A stretch of DNA of 64,000 nt, taken from NCBI RefSeq assembly GCF_024734385.1, contig NZ_JANHAP010000004.1, positions 186,001 through 250,000 of the forward strand, given 5' to 3'. This stretch comes from Dasania sp. GY-MA-18. Its GTDB lineage: Bacteria; Pseudomonadota; Gammaproteobacteria; Pseudomonadales; Dasaniaceae. Shown piece by piece: positions 7,945 through 16,670 of the stretch. The translations under genes were made by a program, and so were the position numbers. Below the pieces are notes generated by a model. It worked only from the letters and a program-made list of their open reading frames with translations. It ran no database searches and was not told the origin of the DNA. Numbering within the stretch: position 1 is the first letter of the stretch; each line of letters starts with the position of its first letter.

Positions 7945-8802
7945 ATGAAGCATTATGTATTGCAATACCTGGCCCCTGAGCGGCTAATCACCCTATTCAA
8001 ATGTTTTATTTACACCGGCCTGTGCATTAACGGCTATCAGTTTATCTCCGATGACCTCGCCGCAGCCGACCAACTACTAAGCGGCGCCTCCAGCCTTTCG
8101 GATATCGTCAACACCTTTGCCGTCACCATGGATACCCTGGCTTGGATTTCCCTATTAGTGGTCTTTGAGCTGGAAACCTGGGTGCTGGATGATAAAACCA
8201 TAAAGCTCAAGCGGGTCAAATGGTCACTCAATTTTTTCACTGCCATCTGCTATATGTTTATCATATATGCCTTTGTCGGTTATGCCGGCAAATTGATTAT
8301 GCTGTTGGACTCAGTACCTTTTGTGGGCAACCCCTGCGACCTGGTCAACACCAGCAGTGTGATTATCACCACCTTAGATGAATACCACCCCATTACCGCC
8401 GAAAGCTGCCAGCTACTCAACCCCGCCACTATGGGGCAAATTGCCAACCAGCCTATAGTGTTTGAAAACAGCGCCTACGGCGAAATTAAAATTTTAGCTT
8501 GGATAGACCTGATTAACTCCGCCACCTGGCTGTTAATTGTGGTGTTATTACAAGTGGATATTATGTTGCAGCTGCGCGGCATACTGAATAAACATATTAT
8601 GCGGGTCACTGGGGTGTTTAAAGCCATACTCTACAGCACCCTCTTTATCATGGCGGTATTCTGGGGTATTTATGGCAGCTTCACTGACTTCTTTGATGCG
8701 GTGTTATGGTTATTGGGCTTCCTAATTATCGAACTCAACATCTTTAACTGGAATCAAGAAGTGGCCGAAGAGCAAGCCCAAGCGGCCAGCCAAGCAAGTT
8801 AA
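7945..8802 (+). CDS. Multi-pass membrane protein of unknown function
   Basis: This 285-residue protein has about six hydrophobic segments, near residues 12-30, 48-70, 88-112, 183-205, 220-243 and 250-268. A polar stretch of about 65 residues between segments 3 and 4 (around 120-185) contains two cysteines (NPCDL and ESCQL) that could form a disulfide if it lies outside the membrane. I recognise no family motif. The gene is monocistronic, with 193 bp upstream and a strong terminator downstream. The acidic, Gln/Ala-rich C-terminus (EVAEEQAQAASQAS) is probably cytosolic. Confidence 0.65.
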   Translation: MKHYVLQYLAPERLITLFKCFIYTGLCINGYQFISDDLAAADQLLSGASSLSDIVNTFAVTMDTLAWISLLVVFELETWVLDDKTIKLKRVKWSLNFFTAICYMFIIYAFVGYAGKLIMLLDSVPFVGNPCDLVNTSSVIITTLDEYHPITAESCQLLNPATMGQIANQPIVFENSAYGEIKILAWIDLINSATWLLIVVLLQVDIMLQLRGILNKHIMRVTGVFKAILYSTLFIMAVFWGIYGSFTDFFDAVLWLLGFLIIELNIFNWNQEVAEEQAQAASQAS

Positions 8803-8830
8803 AACAGCGCCTGCTGTTACCTAAGCACAA

Positions 8831-8860
8831 AAAGGGCTGGCTTATGCTAGCCCTTTTTTA
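8831..8860 (+). terminator. Rho-independent terminator
   Basis: The stem AAAGGGCTGGC pairs with GCTAGCCCTTT around a TTAT loop and is followed directly by T residues, 28 bases after the membrane-protein stop codon. Confidence 0.8.
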
Positions 8861-8994
8861 TTGCGCTCTTGTTATAGCTATCCTCACTGCCAGTAGGCTT
8901 TCTCCCACCCAGCTATAGAACCCCCGGCCTAAAAACACTAAACTTGGCGACATAATTTTTTGCGTAAACCGTAAAATCCCAAAAGTAGATAAGT

Positions 8995-10143
8995 ATGTCA
9001 TCAGTAGGAATAGTTAGCCCACAAAGCCATTATTTTGATCAGCCCATAGACTTAGCCTGCGGCCGCACGCTGCCCGCTTATGAGCTAGTGTATGAAACCT
9101 ATGGCCAGCTCAACGCTGACGCCAGTAATGCCGTGCTTATATGCCACGCGCTATCCGGCCACCACCACGCTGCTGGCCGCCACCACCCCGACGACAAACA
9201 CCCAGGCTGGTGGGACGCCTATATAGGCCCCGGCAAACCCATTGATACTAACAAGTTCTTTGTCGTCAGCCTTAACAATATAGGCGGCTGCCACGGTTCT
9301 ACCGGCCCCACCAGCATTAACCCCGACACCGGCAAACCCTGGGGCGCAGACTTCCCGCCGCTGCGCTGTCGCGACTGGGTCAACACCCAATATCGATTAA
9401 TGCAGTTGCTACATATAGAACAATGGGCCGCCGTCATAGGCGGCAGTTTGGGTGGCATGCAAGCCATGCGCTGGTCGCTGATGTACCCCGAATGTGTGCG
9501 CCACTGTGTGGTCATCGCCTCGGCCATGAAACTCAGCACCCAAAACATCGCCTTTAACGAGGTGGCCAGGCAAGCCATATTATCTGATCCCGAATTTCAC
9601 GATGGCCACTACCTGGAACACAATACCCTGCCCAAACAGGGCTTGCGTTTGGCGCGCATGGTAGGCCATATCACCTACCTTTCTGAAGACGGCATGAAAG
9701 AAAAGTTTGGCCGCGAGCTTAAAACCGGCAGCCTGGATTTAGGCCACAGCGACGAGGCCGAGTTTCAAATAGAAAGCTATTTACGTTACCAAGGTGATTC
9801 TTTTTCCACCGCCTTCGATGCTAATAGCTATATATTGATGACCAAAGCACTGGACATGTTTGACCTGGCCAATGACTATGGCGACGATCCGGTGGCCGCC
9901 TTTAAGGGCGCGCTGTGCGATTACCTCATAGTATCGTTCACCACCGACTGGCGCTTTTCTCCTCAGCGCTCACGCGAAATAGTTAACGCCATGATAGCCG
10001 CCCACAAACCGGTGAGCTATGCCGAGATAGACGCCAACTTTGGCCACGATGCGTTTTTAATCCCCCACAGCCGCTACGAAACCGTATTGCGTAATTACCT
10101 GCAACGCATAGTTAAAGAAAACGAGGATAAGTCATGCGCTTAG
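8995..10143 (+). CDS. metX: Homoserine O-acyltransferase MetX
   Basis: This 382-residue alpha/beta-hydrolase enzyme activates homoserine in methionine synthesis. It has the MetX oxyanion segment [15 protein letters not shown], the nucleophile elbow GGSLGGMQA with its catalytic serine, and the late Asp and His in [11 protein letters not shown] and [10 protein letters not shown]. The donor could be acetyl-CoA or succinyl-CoA. MetX proteins linked to metW in gammaproteobacteria are often succinyltransferases, and the motif alone does not decide. Its stop overlaps the metW start by 10 bp, the usual metXW coupling. Confidence 0.92.
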   Translation: MSSVGIVSPQSHYFDQPIDLACGRTLPAYELVYETYGQLNADASNAVLICHALSGHHHAAGRHHPDDKHPGWWDAYIGPGKPIDTNKFFVVSLNNIGGCHGSTGPTSINPDTGKPWGADFPPLRCRDWVNTQYRLMQLLHIEQWAAVIGGSLGGMQAMRWSLMYPECVRHCVVIASAMKLSTQNIAFNEVARQAILSDPEFHDGHYLEHNTLPKQGLRLARMVGHITYLSEDGMKEKFGRELKTGSLDLGHSDEAEFQIESYLRYQGDSFSTAFDANSYILMTKALDMFDLANDYGDDPVAAFKGALCDYLIVSFTTDWRFSPQRSREIVNAMIAAHKPVSYAEIDANFGHDAFLIPHSRYETVLRNYLQRIVKENEDKSCA

Positions 10144-10724
10144 ATTTACAGCTTATCCCCCAGTGGATAAAACAAAACACCAATGTATTAGATTTGGGTT
10201 GCGGTGATGGCAAGCTGCTAAGCGTACTCACCCGCACAAAAAATGTTTACGGCCTAGGGGTAGAGATAGACAGCGAACAAATCAGCCTCTGCATAGCCGA
10301 AGGCTTAAACGTGGTAGAGCAGGATTTAAACGACGGCCTCAGCAATTTTGAAAACGACAGCTTTGACACCGTAGTCATGACCCACGCCCTGCAAACCCTG
10401 CGAAACCCACACCTGGTGCTGGACGAAATGCTGCGCATAGGCAAAGAGTGCATAGTCACCTTCCCCAACTTTGGCCACTGGCGCTGCCGCTTATACCTAA
10501 TGCTAAAAGGCCGCATGCCAGTATCTAAGTTTTTACCCTATAGCTGGTACGACACCCCCAATATACATTTTTGTACCATTCGCGATTTTGATGCGCTATG
10601 CCATGAAAAAAACATCAAAATCAAACACCGTGTAGTGGTCGCCGGCGAAAGCACCGACGGCCTGCTCACCCGCTTATGCCCCAACCTATTCGGCCTAACC
10701 GCGGTATACCACATCAGCAAATAA
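10134..10724 (+). CDS. metW: Methionine biosynthesis protein MetW
   Basis: This 196-residue SAM-methyltransferase-like protein contains the nucleotide-binding motif [12 protein letters not shown] at about residue 20 and the MetW-typical [23 protein letters not shown] and [20 protein letters not shown]. MetW is thought to act with MetX in making acyl-homoserine. The start is set by the 10-bp overlap with metX. A signal-peptide gene follows after 15 bases. Confidence 0.92.
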   Translation: MRLDLQLIPQWIKQNTNVLDLGCGDGKLLSVLTRTKNVYGLGVEIDSEQISLCIAEGLNVVEQDLNDGLSNFENDSFDTVVMTHALQTLRNPHLVLDEMLRIGKECIVTFPNFGHWRCRLYLMLKGRMPVSKFLPYSWYDTPNIHFCTIRDFDALCHEKNIKIKHRVVVAGESTDGLLTRLCPNLFGLTAVYHISK

Positions 10725-10739
10725 CTGGCAGGCTTAACT

Positions 10740-11183
10740 ATGAAAACTCTATTGCAACACAGCCTAATTATCACCTTAGCCCTGTTAGCACTCAGCGCCC
10801 AAGCCGAACAAAAAAAACGCTTTGGCGATTACGAAGTACATTACAGCGTAGTTAACAGCACCTTTATCAGCCCCGAAGTGGCCGCCGCCTACCAGATTAC
10901 CCGCGGCAAAAAACGCGCCTTTGTAAACATCAGCATACGCAAACTGTTAAAAGACGGCAGCGACACAGCCAAGCGCGCCCTAGTCAGCGGCAAAACCTCA
11001 GACATGATACATAGCATCCCGCTGAACTTTAAAGAAATCATAGAACAAGGCGCCATCTACTACATTGCCGAATTCAGTTTTAACGACAAAGACACTAGGC
11101 GCTTTGATATACAAATACAGCCAGACCCGAACATAGAGCCGTATACCCTGACTTTTTCGCAGAAGGTTTATGTAGAGCTGTGA
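10740..11183 (+). CDS. DUF4426 family exported protein
   Basis: This 147-residue protein has a signal peptide (hydrophobic LLQHSLIITLALLALSAQA, cleavage after about residue 22). The mature part begins EQKKRFGDYEVHYSVVNSTF, typical of DUF4426 proteins. The function is unknown. The family is regularly found between metW and rdgB in Pseudomonas relatives, so the neighbourhood supports the call. Here the usual close link to rdgB is broken by 500 bp of repeats. Confidence 0.8.
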   Translation: MKTLLQHSLIITLALLALSAQAEQKKRFGDYEVHYSVVNSTFISPEVAAAYQITRGKKRAFVNISIRKLLKDGSDTAKRALVSGKTSDMIHSIPLNFKEIIEQGAIYYIAEFSFNDKDTRRFDIQIQPDPNIEPYTLTFSQKVYVEL

Positions 11184-11185
11184 TC

Positions 11186-11233
11186 GGGTTTAGGGTTTAG
11201 GGTTTAGGGTTTAGGGTTTAGGGTTTAGGGTTT
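11186..11233 (+). repeat. Telomere-like heptamer array (GGGTTTA)6
   Basis: Six perfect tandem copies of GGGTTTA start 3 bases after the DUF4426 stop codon and are followed by a partial GGGTTT. The unit is identical to the plant-type telomere repeat, but here it is an internal bacterial microsatellite between two ordinary genes. Confidence 0.97.
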
Positions 11234-11340
11234 TATAAATTTTAATTAGCTATTGTATTGAAAGTTTTATTTCGCTCTGCTGAGCGAGTTACTTTCATTC
11301 ACTAAGACGCTAGGCAAGCACTATACTACGTAGCACCCGA

Positions 11341-11646
11341 AGCCCCTTGGGAGTCGCCGAGCAACGCAAGAAAGTAGCGGCGCGAAGCAGCGAGGACTGT
11401 TTGAGCAAAATAAAAATTAAGTATTTTTATTTTGTGAGTTCCGCAGCGGCCGCTAGTTTCTGAGTAGCGCAGGGTATCGGCGCAGCCGACGACGACAAAT
11501 TGGCAGGATAGCCAATTTGCACAGCACGCAGTGCTGCCTTTAGGAGAGGCACATGGATGTGCCGAATGAAGTAGGGGGCCCTTTCTTTTGGTTCTGTTTT
11601 CTTTGGGCAAGCAAAAGAAAGTAACTCGCCCAGCAAGGCGAAACAG
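11341..11646. repeat. Structured dispersed repeat, copy A
   Basis: This roughly 306-bp element shares both ends with copy B at 25747. The left end begins AGCCCCTTGGGAGTCGCC and the right end contains CTTTCTTTTGGTTCTGTTTT (11581-11600) and AACTCGCCCAGC. Internally it forms a closing stem (11369-11381 with 11449-11461, one mismatch), a 12-bp hairpin (11406-11417 with 11423-11434, 5-base loop) and a 9-bp hairpin (11496-11504 with 11511-11519). A smaller hairpin pairs CAGCAC with GTGCTG. There is no convincing reading frame. The right end resembles short repeats common in gammaproteobacteria, but I cannot name a family. It separates DUF4426 from rdgB. Confidence 0.85.
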
Positions 11647-11687
11647 CAGCCATCAACCCAACAATTCACTAAAAAATAATTAAACTC

Positions 11688-12293
11688 ATGCAAGCAAAAA
11701 ACAAACAAATCGTACTCGCCAGCGGCAACCCCAAAAAAATCAACGAACTACAAAACCTGCTAGGCGACAGTGGCTACCAAATACTGCCGCAATCCGACTT
11801 TAACACCCCCGAAGCCATAGAAGACGGCCTCAGCTTTGTAGAAAACGCCATTATCAAAGCCCGCAATGCCTGCCTGCACTCAGGCCTACCGGCCATAGCC
11901 GATGATTCGGGCTTAGAGGTAGATGCCCTGCAAGGCAAACCCGGTATTTATTCCGCGCGCTATGCCGGTGATAACGCCACCGACGCCAGCAATAATGAAA
12001 AACTACTAGCGGATATGGCCGGTGTAGAAGAAGCCCAGCGCAGCGCCCGTTTTCAATGTGTATTGGTGTATATGCGTCACGCCCAGGATCCCACCCCGCT
12101 GATTTGCCAAGGCAGCTGGGAAGGCCGCATACTGACCGCGCCACAAGGCGACAATGGTTTTGGTTACGACCCGCTATTTTGGGTGCCCAGCCAGCAGTGC
12201 AGCTCGGCGCAATTAAGCCCCGAACTAAAAAACAGCCTTAGCCACCGCGGCTTGGCTATGCGTCAGCTCAGCCACTACTTAACAAGCCTATAA
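11688..12293 (+). CDS. rdgB: dITP/XTP pyrophosphatase (RdgB/HAM1 family)
   Basis: This 201-residue enzyme hydrolyses non-canonical purine nucleoside triphosphates such as dITP and XTP to monophosphates, protecting DNA and RNA. Family motifs are present: [17 protein letters not shown] at the N-terminus, [16 protein letters not shown] and YSARYAG centrally, and [12 protein letters not shown] and SLSHRGLAM near the C-terminus. It normally sits directly behind the metW-DUF4426 genes. Here the repeat insertion probably means it needs its own promoter within or after the repeat. Confidence 0.93.
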   Translation: MQAKNKQIVLASGNPKKINELQNLLGDSGYQILPQSDFNTPEAIEDGLSFVENAIIKARNACLHSGLPAIADDSGLEVDALQGKPGIYSARYAGDNATDASNNEKLLADMAGVEEAQRSARFQCVLVYMRHAQDPTPLICQGSWEGRILTAPQGDNGFGYDPLFWVPSQQCSSAQLSPELKNSLSHRGLAMRQLSHYLTSL

Positions 12294-12377
12294 GTTTGAC
12301 AAGCAACTAAATCATTGTTTGCATGACTAAGGCTATACTAAAAAGTACAGCGTTATACATCACATAGGACGGATACC

Positions 12378-12884
12378 GTGTTAACGATTATTGCCAAGCT
12401 ATTAAAACTACTCAATTCTAATGTCAGCCCCTCGCAACTGGCCTTGGCAGTGTGCTTTGCCGCGGCTTTGGGCTTAACCCCTTTGAGCTCGCCCCATAAT
12501 ATTTTGCTGGTTTTTCTGCTACTGCTATTGCGCATTAACCTCAGTTTATTTTTGCTGAGCTGGGGCTTTTTTACTCTTATTGCCTACGCCTTTGACCCGG
12601 TTAGCCACAGCATAGGGCTGGCACTATTACAGGCCGACGCCCTGCAAGGTTTATGGCAGTCACTATACAACAATAATTTTTGGCGTTTTCTGGGTTTTAA
12701 CAACACGCTTATTCTAGGCAGCACTGTGGTTAGCTTGATATTAGCCATACCGCTGTTTTTTATTAGTCGCCTGCTCATTATTAAATACCGCAGCCATTTA
12801 TTTAAATGGGTGAGCCAAAGCCGCTTGGGGTTATGGGTAAAAGGCGGCAAAATCTTTAACACATATCAAGCCTTTAACGGTTAG
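12378..12884 (+). CDS. TIGR03546-family membrane protein
   Basis: This 168-residue protein starts with GTG. It has hydrophobic segments near residues 20-55 and 105-130, plus a short charged C-terminus (WVSQSRLGLWVKGGKIF). The motif SPSQLALAVCFAAALGLTPLSSPHN resembles the TIGR03546 family, which is found paired with a large TIGR03545 protein, as here with a 9-base gap. The function is unknown. Co-occurrence suggests an envelope complex with the next gene product. Confidence 0.7.
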   Translation: MLTIIAKLLKLLNSNVSPSQLALAVCFAAALGLTPLSSPHNILLVFLLLLLRINLSLFLLSWGFFTLIAYAFDPVSHSIGLALLQADALQGLWQSLYNNNFWRFLGFNNTLILGSTVVSLILAIPLFFISRLLIIKYRSHLFKWVSQSRLGLWVKGGKIFNTYQAFNG

Positions 12885-12893
12885 GAGCCACAG

Positions 12894-14561
12894 ATGACTC
12901 AATGGATACGTTGGTGGGGGCTAGGTGTTTTTGTGGCCCTGGTATTACTTTGGTGGTTGTGCATAGACAGCATAATTAGTTACAGCATAGAGAGCTTTGG
13001 CAGTAAGGCCGTGGGCGCTAAAGTGGAAGTGGCCAGTAGCGAGCTAAAGTTAGCCCCCCTAAGTTTAAGCATTAAAGGTTTGGCCATCACCAACCCCGAC
13101 CGTCCCATGGAAAACCTATGGTATAGCGATGACATACAACTACAGCTAGACAGTAGTTTTTTATTGCGCCGCCAAGTTATCGTCGAGCAGGCCAATGTTA
13201 GCGGCCTGCAATTTAATAGCCCGCGCCGCAGCAGCGGTGCGCTGAGCAAAAGCAAGGCTAAAGCCAGCAGCAGCCCCGGTTTAGGCGAGCAAATCAAAAC
13301 CGGCGCTAAAGATATGTTGCCTGACCCTAAGCAAGTGATAGCGAATGAAAAAGCCGCTATCAAAGCCAAGGTCGACGATATAGAGCAGCGTATTAAAACC
13401 CTTGAGCAGCAATGGCAACAACGCATAGATGAATTACCCAATAAAGAAGATATAGCCGCATATAAACAGCGCTGGAAAGCCTTGAAGAAAAAGAACTGGC
13501 TAGAAAAAATAGCTGATACCAAAGCGCTGCAAAAAGATATAAACCAAGACATAGACCAACTTAACGACTTAGAAAAACAGCTAGACAAAGACAAAGCTAA
13601 ACTGAAAGGATTAATCCAAGAGGCTAAAGAGCTACCCGAAAAAGAAGCCGACCGCTTGCTGGCCAAGGCAGGTTATAGCGGTGGCAGTGCCCAGCTAGCA
13701 CAAAGCCTGTTTGGTGACCAAGCCAAGCAGTGGCTAAACCAACTCACCGGTCTGTTTAAAAATGTCGCCAGCAGCAAGCCTGCAGAAGCCGTTAAACCAG
13801 CACGTGGTGAAGGCCAGTGGATAACATTTACTGAACAACAACCTCACCCCGACTTTTTAATCAAACAGGCTAAACTCAGCGGCAACTTTAAACTACTGGG
13901 TGATAGCATAGATTTTACCGGCCACGCCCAAGACATCACCCACCAGGCTAAGCGCTGGCCACAGCCCACTCGCTTCAGCTTACAGGGCAATTCCACCCAG
14001 GGTGCCAGTTTTAACAGCCAGGGCAGCATAGATTTGCGTAACAAGCCCACTAGCGAAATGAGCTTAAACGTTAAGCAACTGAGCATTAACGAGCTGATAT
14101 TATCGGCCAGTGATAGCATGCCCATAAAACTCAACAGTGCCCGTTTACAGGGTGATGCGCAAATGGCCATTAGCGCAGACAATTTAGCGTTTAATGGCAA
14201 GGGGCTGTTTACTCAAACCCAGTTTAAAGTAGCCAACACAGACTCTAACAGCCAACAAATTATTGCCGGGCTGCTACAAGATATAGACAGCTTTGATTTG
14301 CAGCTGGGCTTAAAGGGCGATATAGAACAGCCCGAACTCAGTCTTAAATCCAATTTAGATAAGGCCTTAAGCAAAGCCTTTGGCCAGCAGGCTTCGAAAA
14401 AAATGGATCAATATAAACAAGATTTACGCGCCCAGCTCAGTGCCGAGTTAGCACCACAGTTACAGGGTTTAACTCAAGATGCTGACTTTATTACAGCTAT
14501 TAAAGAACAACTGGCCAACAAACAAAATGAGCTTAAAGTATTTTCAAAGGGCTTGTTATAA
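12894..14561 (+). CDS. TIGR03545-family AsmA-like envelope protein
   Basis: This 555-residue protein has one N-terminal membrane anchor (residues about 8-32). A beta-rich segment of the AsmA/TamB type follows (KVEVASSELKLAPLSLSIKG, repeated LSIKGLAI-like strands). A long charged region (residues about 130-250) of heptad character is probably coiled coil. The C-terminal half returns to beta-rich repeats resembling AsmA (LQGDAQMAISADNLAFNGKG). These features fit TIGR03545 proteins, which are inner-membrane anchored and extend into the periplasm. It is paired with the TIGR03546 gene. The role is unknown; lipid or outer-membrane transport is a guess from the AsmA resemblance. Confidence 0.7.
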   Translation: MTQWIRWWGLGVFVALVLLWWLCIDSIISYSIESFGSKAVGAKVEVASSELKLAPLSLSIKGLAITNPDRPMENLWYSDDIQLQLDSSFLLRRQVIVEQANVSGLQFNSPRRSSGALSKSKAKASSSPGLGEQIKTGAKDMLPDPKQVIANEKAAIKAKVDDIEQRIKTLEQQWQQRIDELPNKEDIAAYKQRWKALKKKNWLEKIADTKALQKDINQDIDQLNDLEKQLDKDKAKLKGLIQEAKELPEKEADRLLAKAGYSGGSAQLAQSLFGDQAKQWLNQLTGLFKNVASSKPAEAVKPARGEGQWITFTEQQPHPDFLIKQAKLSGNFKLLGDSIDFTGHAQDITHQAKRWPQPTRFSLQGNSTQGASFNSQGSIDLRNKPTSEMSLNVKQLSINELILSASDSMPIKLNSARLQGDAQMAISADNLAFNGKGLFTQTQFKVANTDSNSQQIIAGLLQDIDSFDLQLGLKGDIEQPELSLKSNLDKALSKAFGQQASKKMDQYKQDLRAQLSAELAPQLQGLTQDADFITAIKEQLANKQNELKVFSKGLL

Positions 14562-14688
14562 CAGTTTGTATTAGCCGCCTTGTTGTAATTTAGTGCGGGC
14601 CAGCTAGTATGTAAGTTCGGCTCACACTACAGAATAGCAAAGCCGATCATAGGCTCTGCTCAATTTAATAATAACAAAAGGGGGGACC

Positions 14689-15630
14689 ATGCTAGAGCGA
14701 CTTCTTGATGGCAGTCTAATGCCACATGGCCACTGCCTGCTATGGCGTGAAGATTTACTGTTTTTACATTTAAGCGGCGACATATTAACTTTTGTTGCTT
14801 ATGCCTCTATTCCCGCCGCTTTAATATATATGGTTCGCAAACGAGCCGACCTGCACATCAATAGCTTTTTCATTTTATTTGCGGCCTTTATCGCTTTTTG
14901 TGGTATTACGCATGCCATTAGCATGCTCAATATTTGGTACGGCTATTATTTTATAGAGGGCCTGGCCAAATTTTTTACCGGTATTATCTCTATACTCACC
15001 GCCATCATGTTTTGGCGGTTAATGCCTACTATCATGGCTATACCCAGTAGTAAAATATTAGCCCAGCGCAATGACGAACTTCTACAAATGCAGCGCCAGC
15101 TGCGCCAGGCAAATAATGAACTGGAAAAAAATGCCGTCGAGCTGCGCAATCTTGCCAGCACCGACACCTTAACAGGGCTGCATAACCGCCGCTTAATTCT
15201 CAAACTTTTAAGCAAAGATTTAGAAATAAGCACACGCTATAATCGTGAGCTGTCTTTGCTTATGGTGGACATAGATCATTTCAAAAATATTAATGATAAA
15301 TACGGCCACCAAATGGGCGACCACGTTTTGTCGCTAATCGCAAAAAAATTAGAGGATGAATGCAGGCAAACCGACTTGGTAGGCCGTTACGGCGGCGAAG
15401 AGTTTCTCATTATACTGCCCGAAACCAATCAACAAGCGGCCATAGAGTTGGCTGAACGGGTACGCAATGAAGTAAATGGATTAGATATAGGCTTAAGCAT
15501 AGCCATTAGCTGCAGCATAGGCGTAACAAGCTTGATCAAAGGTGACAGTATCACTACCTTGATAAAACGAGCCGATGATGCCCTATACCAAGCCAAGGAC
15601 CAAGGTAGAAACCGTGTAGTATCTGCCTAG
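14689..15630 (+). CDS. Diguanylate cyclase with ethylene-receptor-like membrane sensor
   Basis: This 313-residue protein has an N-terminal three-helix membrane domain (residues about 28-50, 57-80, 90-112), a short coiled-coil linker (about 120-155) and a GGDEF domain. The membrane domain closely follows plant ETR1: SGDILTFVAYASIPAALIY and AAFIAFCGITHAISML. The five ETR1 residues needed for copper and ethylene binding (D25, Y32, I62, C65, H69) correspond to D31, Y38, I68, C71 and H75, all at a constant offset of 6. The cyclase has an intact active site (GGEEF, 235-239) and an inhibitory site RxxD (226-229) five residues before it, so it should make c-di-GMP with product feedback. A strong AGGGGGG ribosome site sets the start. 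The gene is monocistronic. Ligand binding is inferred and not shown by the sequence. Confidence 0.88.
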   Translation: MLERLLDGSLMPHGHCLLWREDLLFLHLSGDILTFVAYASIPAALIYMVRKRADLHINSFFILFAAFIAFCGITHAISMLNIWYGYYFIEGLAKFFTGIISILTAIMFWRLMPTIMAIPSSKILAQRNDELLQMQRQLRQANNELEKNAVELRNLASTDTLTGLHNRRLILKLLSKDLEISTRYNRELSLLMVDIDHFKNINDKYGHQMGDHVLSLIAKKLEDECRQTDLVGRYGGEEFLIILPETNQQAAIELAERVRNEVNGLDIGLSIAISCSIGVTSLIKGDSITTLIKRADDALYQAKDQGRNRVVSA

Positions 15631-15638
15631 GCTGTTAG

Positions 15639-16646
15639 CTATAGCCAGTCATTTAGCAACACCCCAAAGCCTATGCGATTAATATTTTTATCGTAATCAA
15701 TTAGGCTCTCACCATAGCCATTGTAATACTGAATATAGCCCTTAAAGCGCTCGGTTAAGGGAAAGGTCCAATCCAACTGCAAACCGCTTTTATTATCGCT
15801 GCGCAAATTATTGGTAAACGTTAAGCCAAAGGTATGGCGCTGCATTTTGTACAGCAGGTTTAAATCACCATAGCCCATATAACGCTCTATATTAGGGTTG
15901 TCATCGTCGCGCTCACTTTCGTGTATGCGATACCAAGCTCTGCCCACAATTACCAAGTTTTCTTTTTCTAAAGTAGTGGTGGCAATAATTCGGTTCCAGC
16001 TTCTGGATAGCACTTCGCCACGGCCATTGGACTCGTGGTTAAATGACAAGCTAAGTACGCGATTTTTAAAACCTAGTATGTGATTATTAACCTCCCAGCG
16101 CAGCATGACTTCAGGTTCGTAATTAGTCTCCCTAAAAGGCGCCGACTCATCTGAGTTAAAAACCTGCCACCAGGATTGCTGCGTATATGCGCCCCACAAC
16201 TCGCCTCCCAACACCCCTTTGGCCATGCGTGCTTTAAAGCTTAATTGAAACTTCGCCTCGCCATGATCTAAATGCGCATCGGGGTAAGCCTGCTGCCATG
16301 GTTCGCTATTGGGGTTTTCATTATAAGTAGCAAACAATAGATAGTTGGGTTTATAAGCCGTCAACATAAAGGGGTTAGACTCAGCCTGATCTTCAGAGGC
16401 CATGCGCAAGGTGACTGTCTCTTCCGCATCTAGATTTTCATCCACTACCTCAGTAGCTGGCACAGCCTCTTGCTGCAGGCCGTTTTTTTCTCTGCAAAAA
16501 GCTTTGATATCGCTAACGGTTCTTTTGTCTACAGCTTTACTAATTGCATCTAGTAGGCAAGCGTCCATAGTATTGGCTTGCGCCAAACTACTGCCCGCTA
16601 GCCACACAATGATTAGTAGGGGTACAAATTGCATGGGTAAACTCAT
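15639..16646 (-). CDS. pldA: Outer-membrane phospholipase A (OMPLA)
   Basis: This 335-residue protein has a signal peptide (residues about 1-24) and a beta-barrel. The OMPLA active site is visible as SLSFNHESNGRGEVLSRSWN, giving the catalytic His and Ser (HxS) and the Asn in SRSWNR. A later YNGYGESLIDY strand and the final aromatic residues fit a barrel C-terminus. The family is a calcium-dependent dimeric phospholipase that hydrolyses misplaced phospholipids in the outer leaflet. An N-terminal extension of about 80 residues before the barrel, with a cysteine pair, is longer than in E. coli. The gene follows the QEGLA gene after 24 bases, so it is probably the last gene of the heme-linked operon. 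Confidence 0.88.
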   Translation of the reverse strand: MSLPMQFVPLLIIVWLAGSSLAQANTMDACLLDAISKAVDKRTVSDIKAFCREKNGLQQEAVPATEVVDENLDAEETVTLRMASEDQAESNPFMLTAYKPNYLLFATYNENPNSEPWQQAYPDAHLDHGEAKFQLSFKARMAKGVLGGELWGAYTQQSWWQVFNSDESAPFRETNYEPEVMLRWEVNNHILGFKNRVLSLSFNHESNGRGEVLSRSWNRIIATTTLEKENLVIVGRAWYRIHESERDDDNPNIERYMGYGDLNLLYKMQRHTFGLTFTNNLRSDNKSGLQLDWTFPLTERFKGYIQYYNGYGESLIDYDKNINRIGFGVLLNDWL

Positions 16647-16670
16647 TGTTTTACTGTTGCTGATAGGGCG

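Noticed and set aside
11186-11233. Eukaryotic telomere contamination or chromosome end
   Set aside because: The array is only six units, lies between two bacterial genes with usual order on each side, and the sequence continues normally.
11326-11708. Reverse-strand open frames of 93-94 codons over the repeat
   Set aside because: They run across the structured repeat copy A, are not kept in copy B and have no recognisable protein features.
12980-13666. Long 228-codon reverse-strand frame within the TIGR03545 gene
   Set aside because: It is rich in Ser, Leu and Cys as expected of an antisense shadow, and the sense gene is clearly coding with family features.
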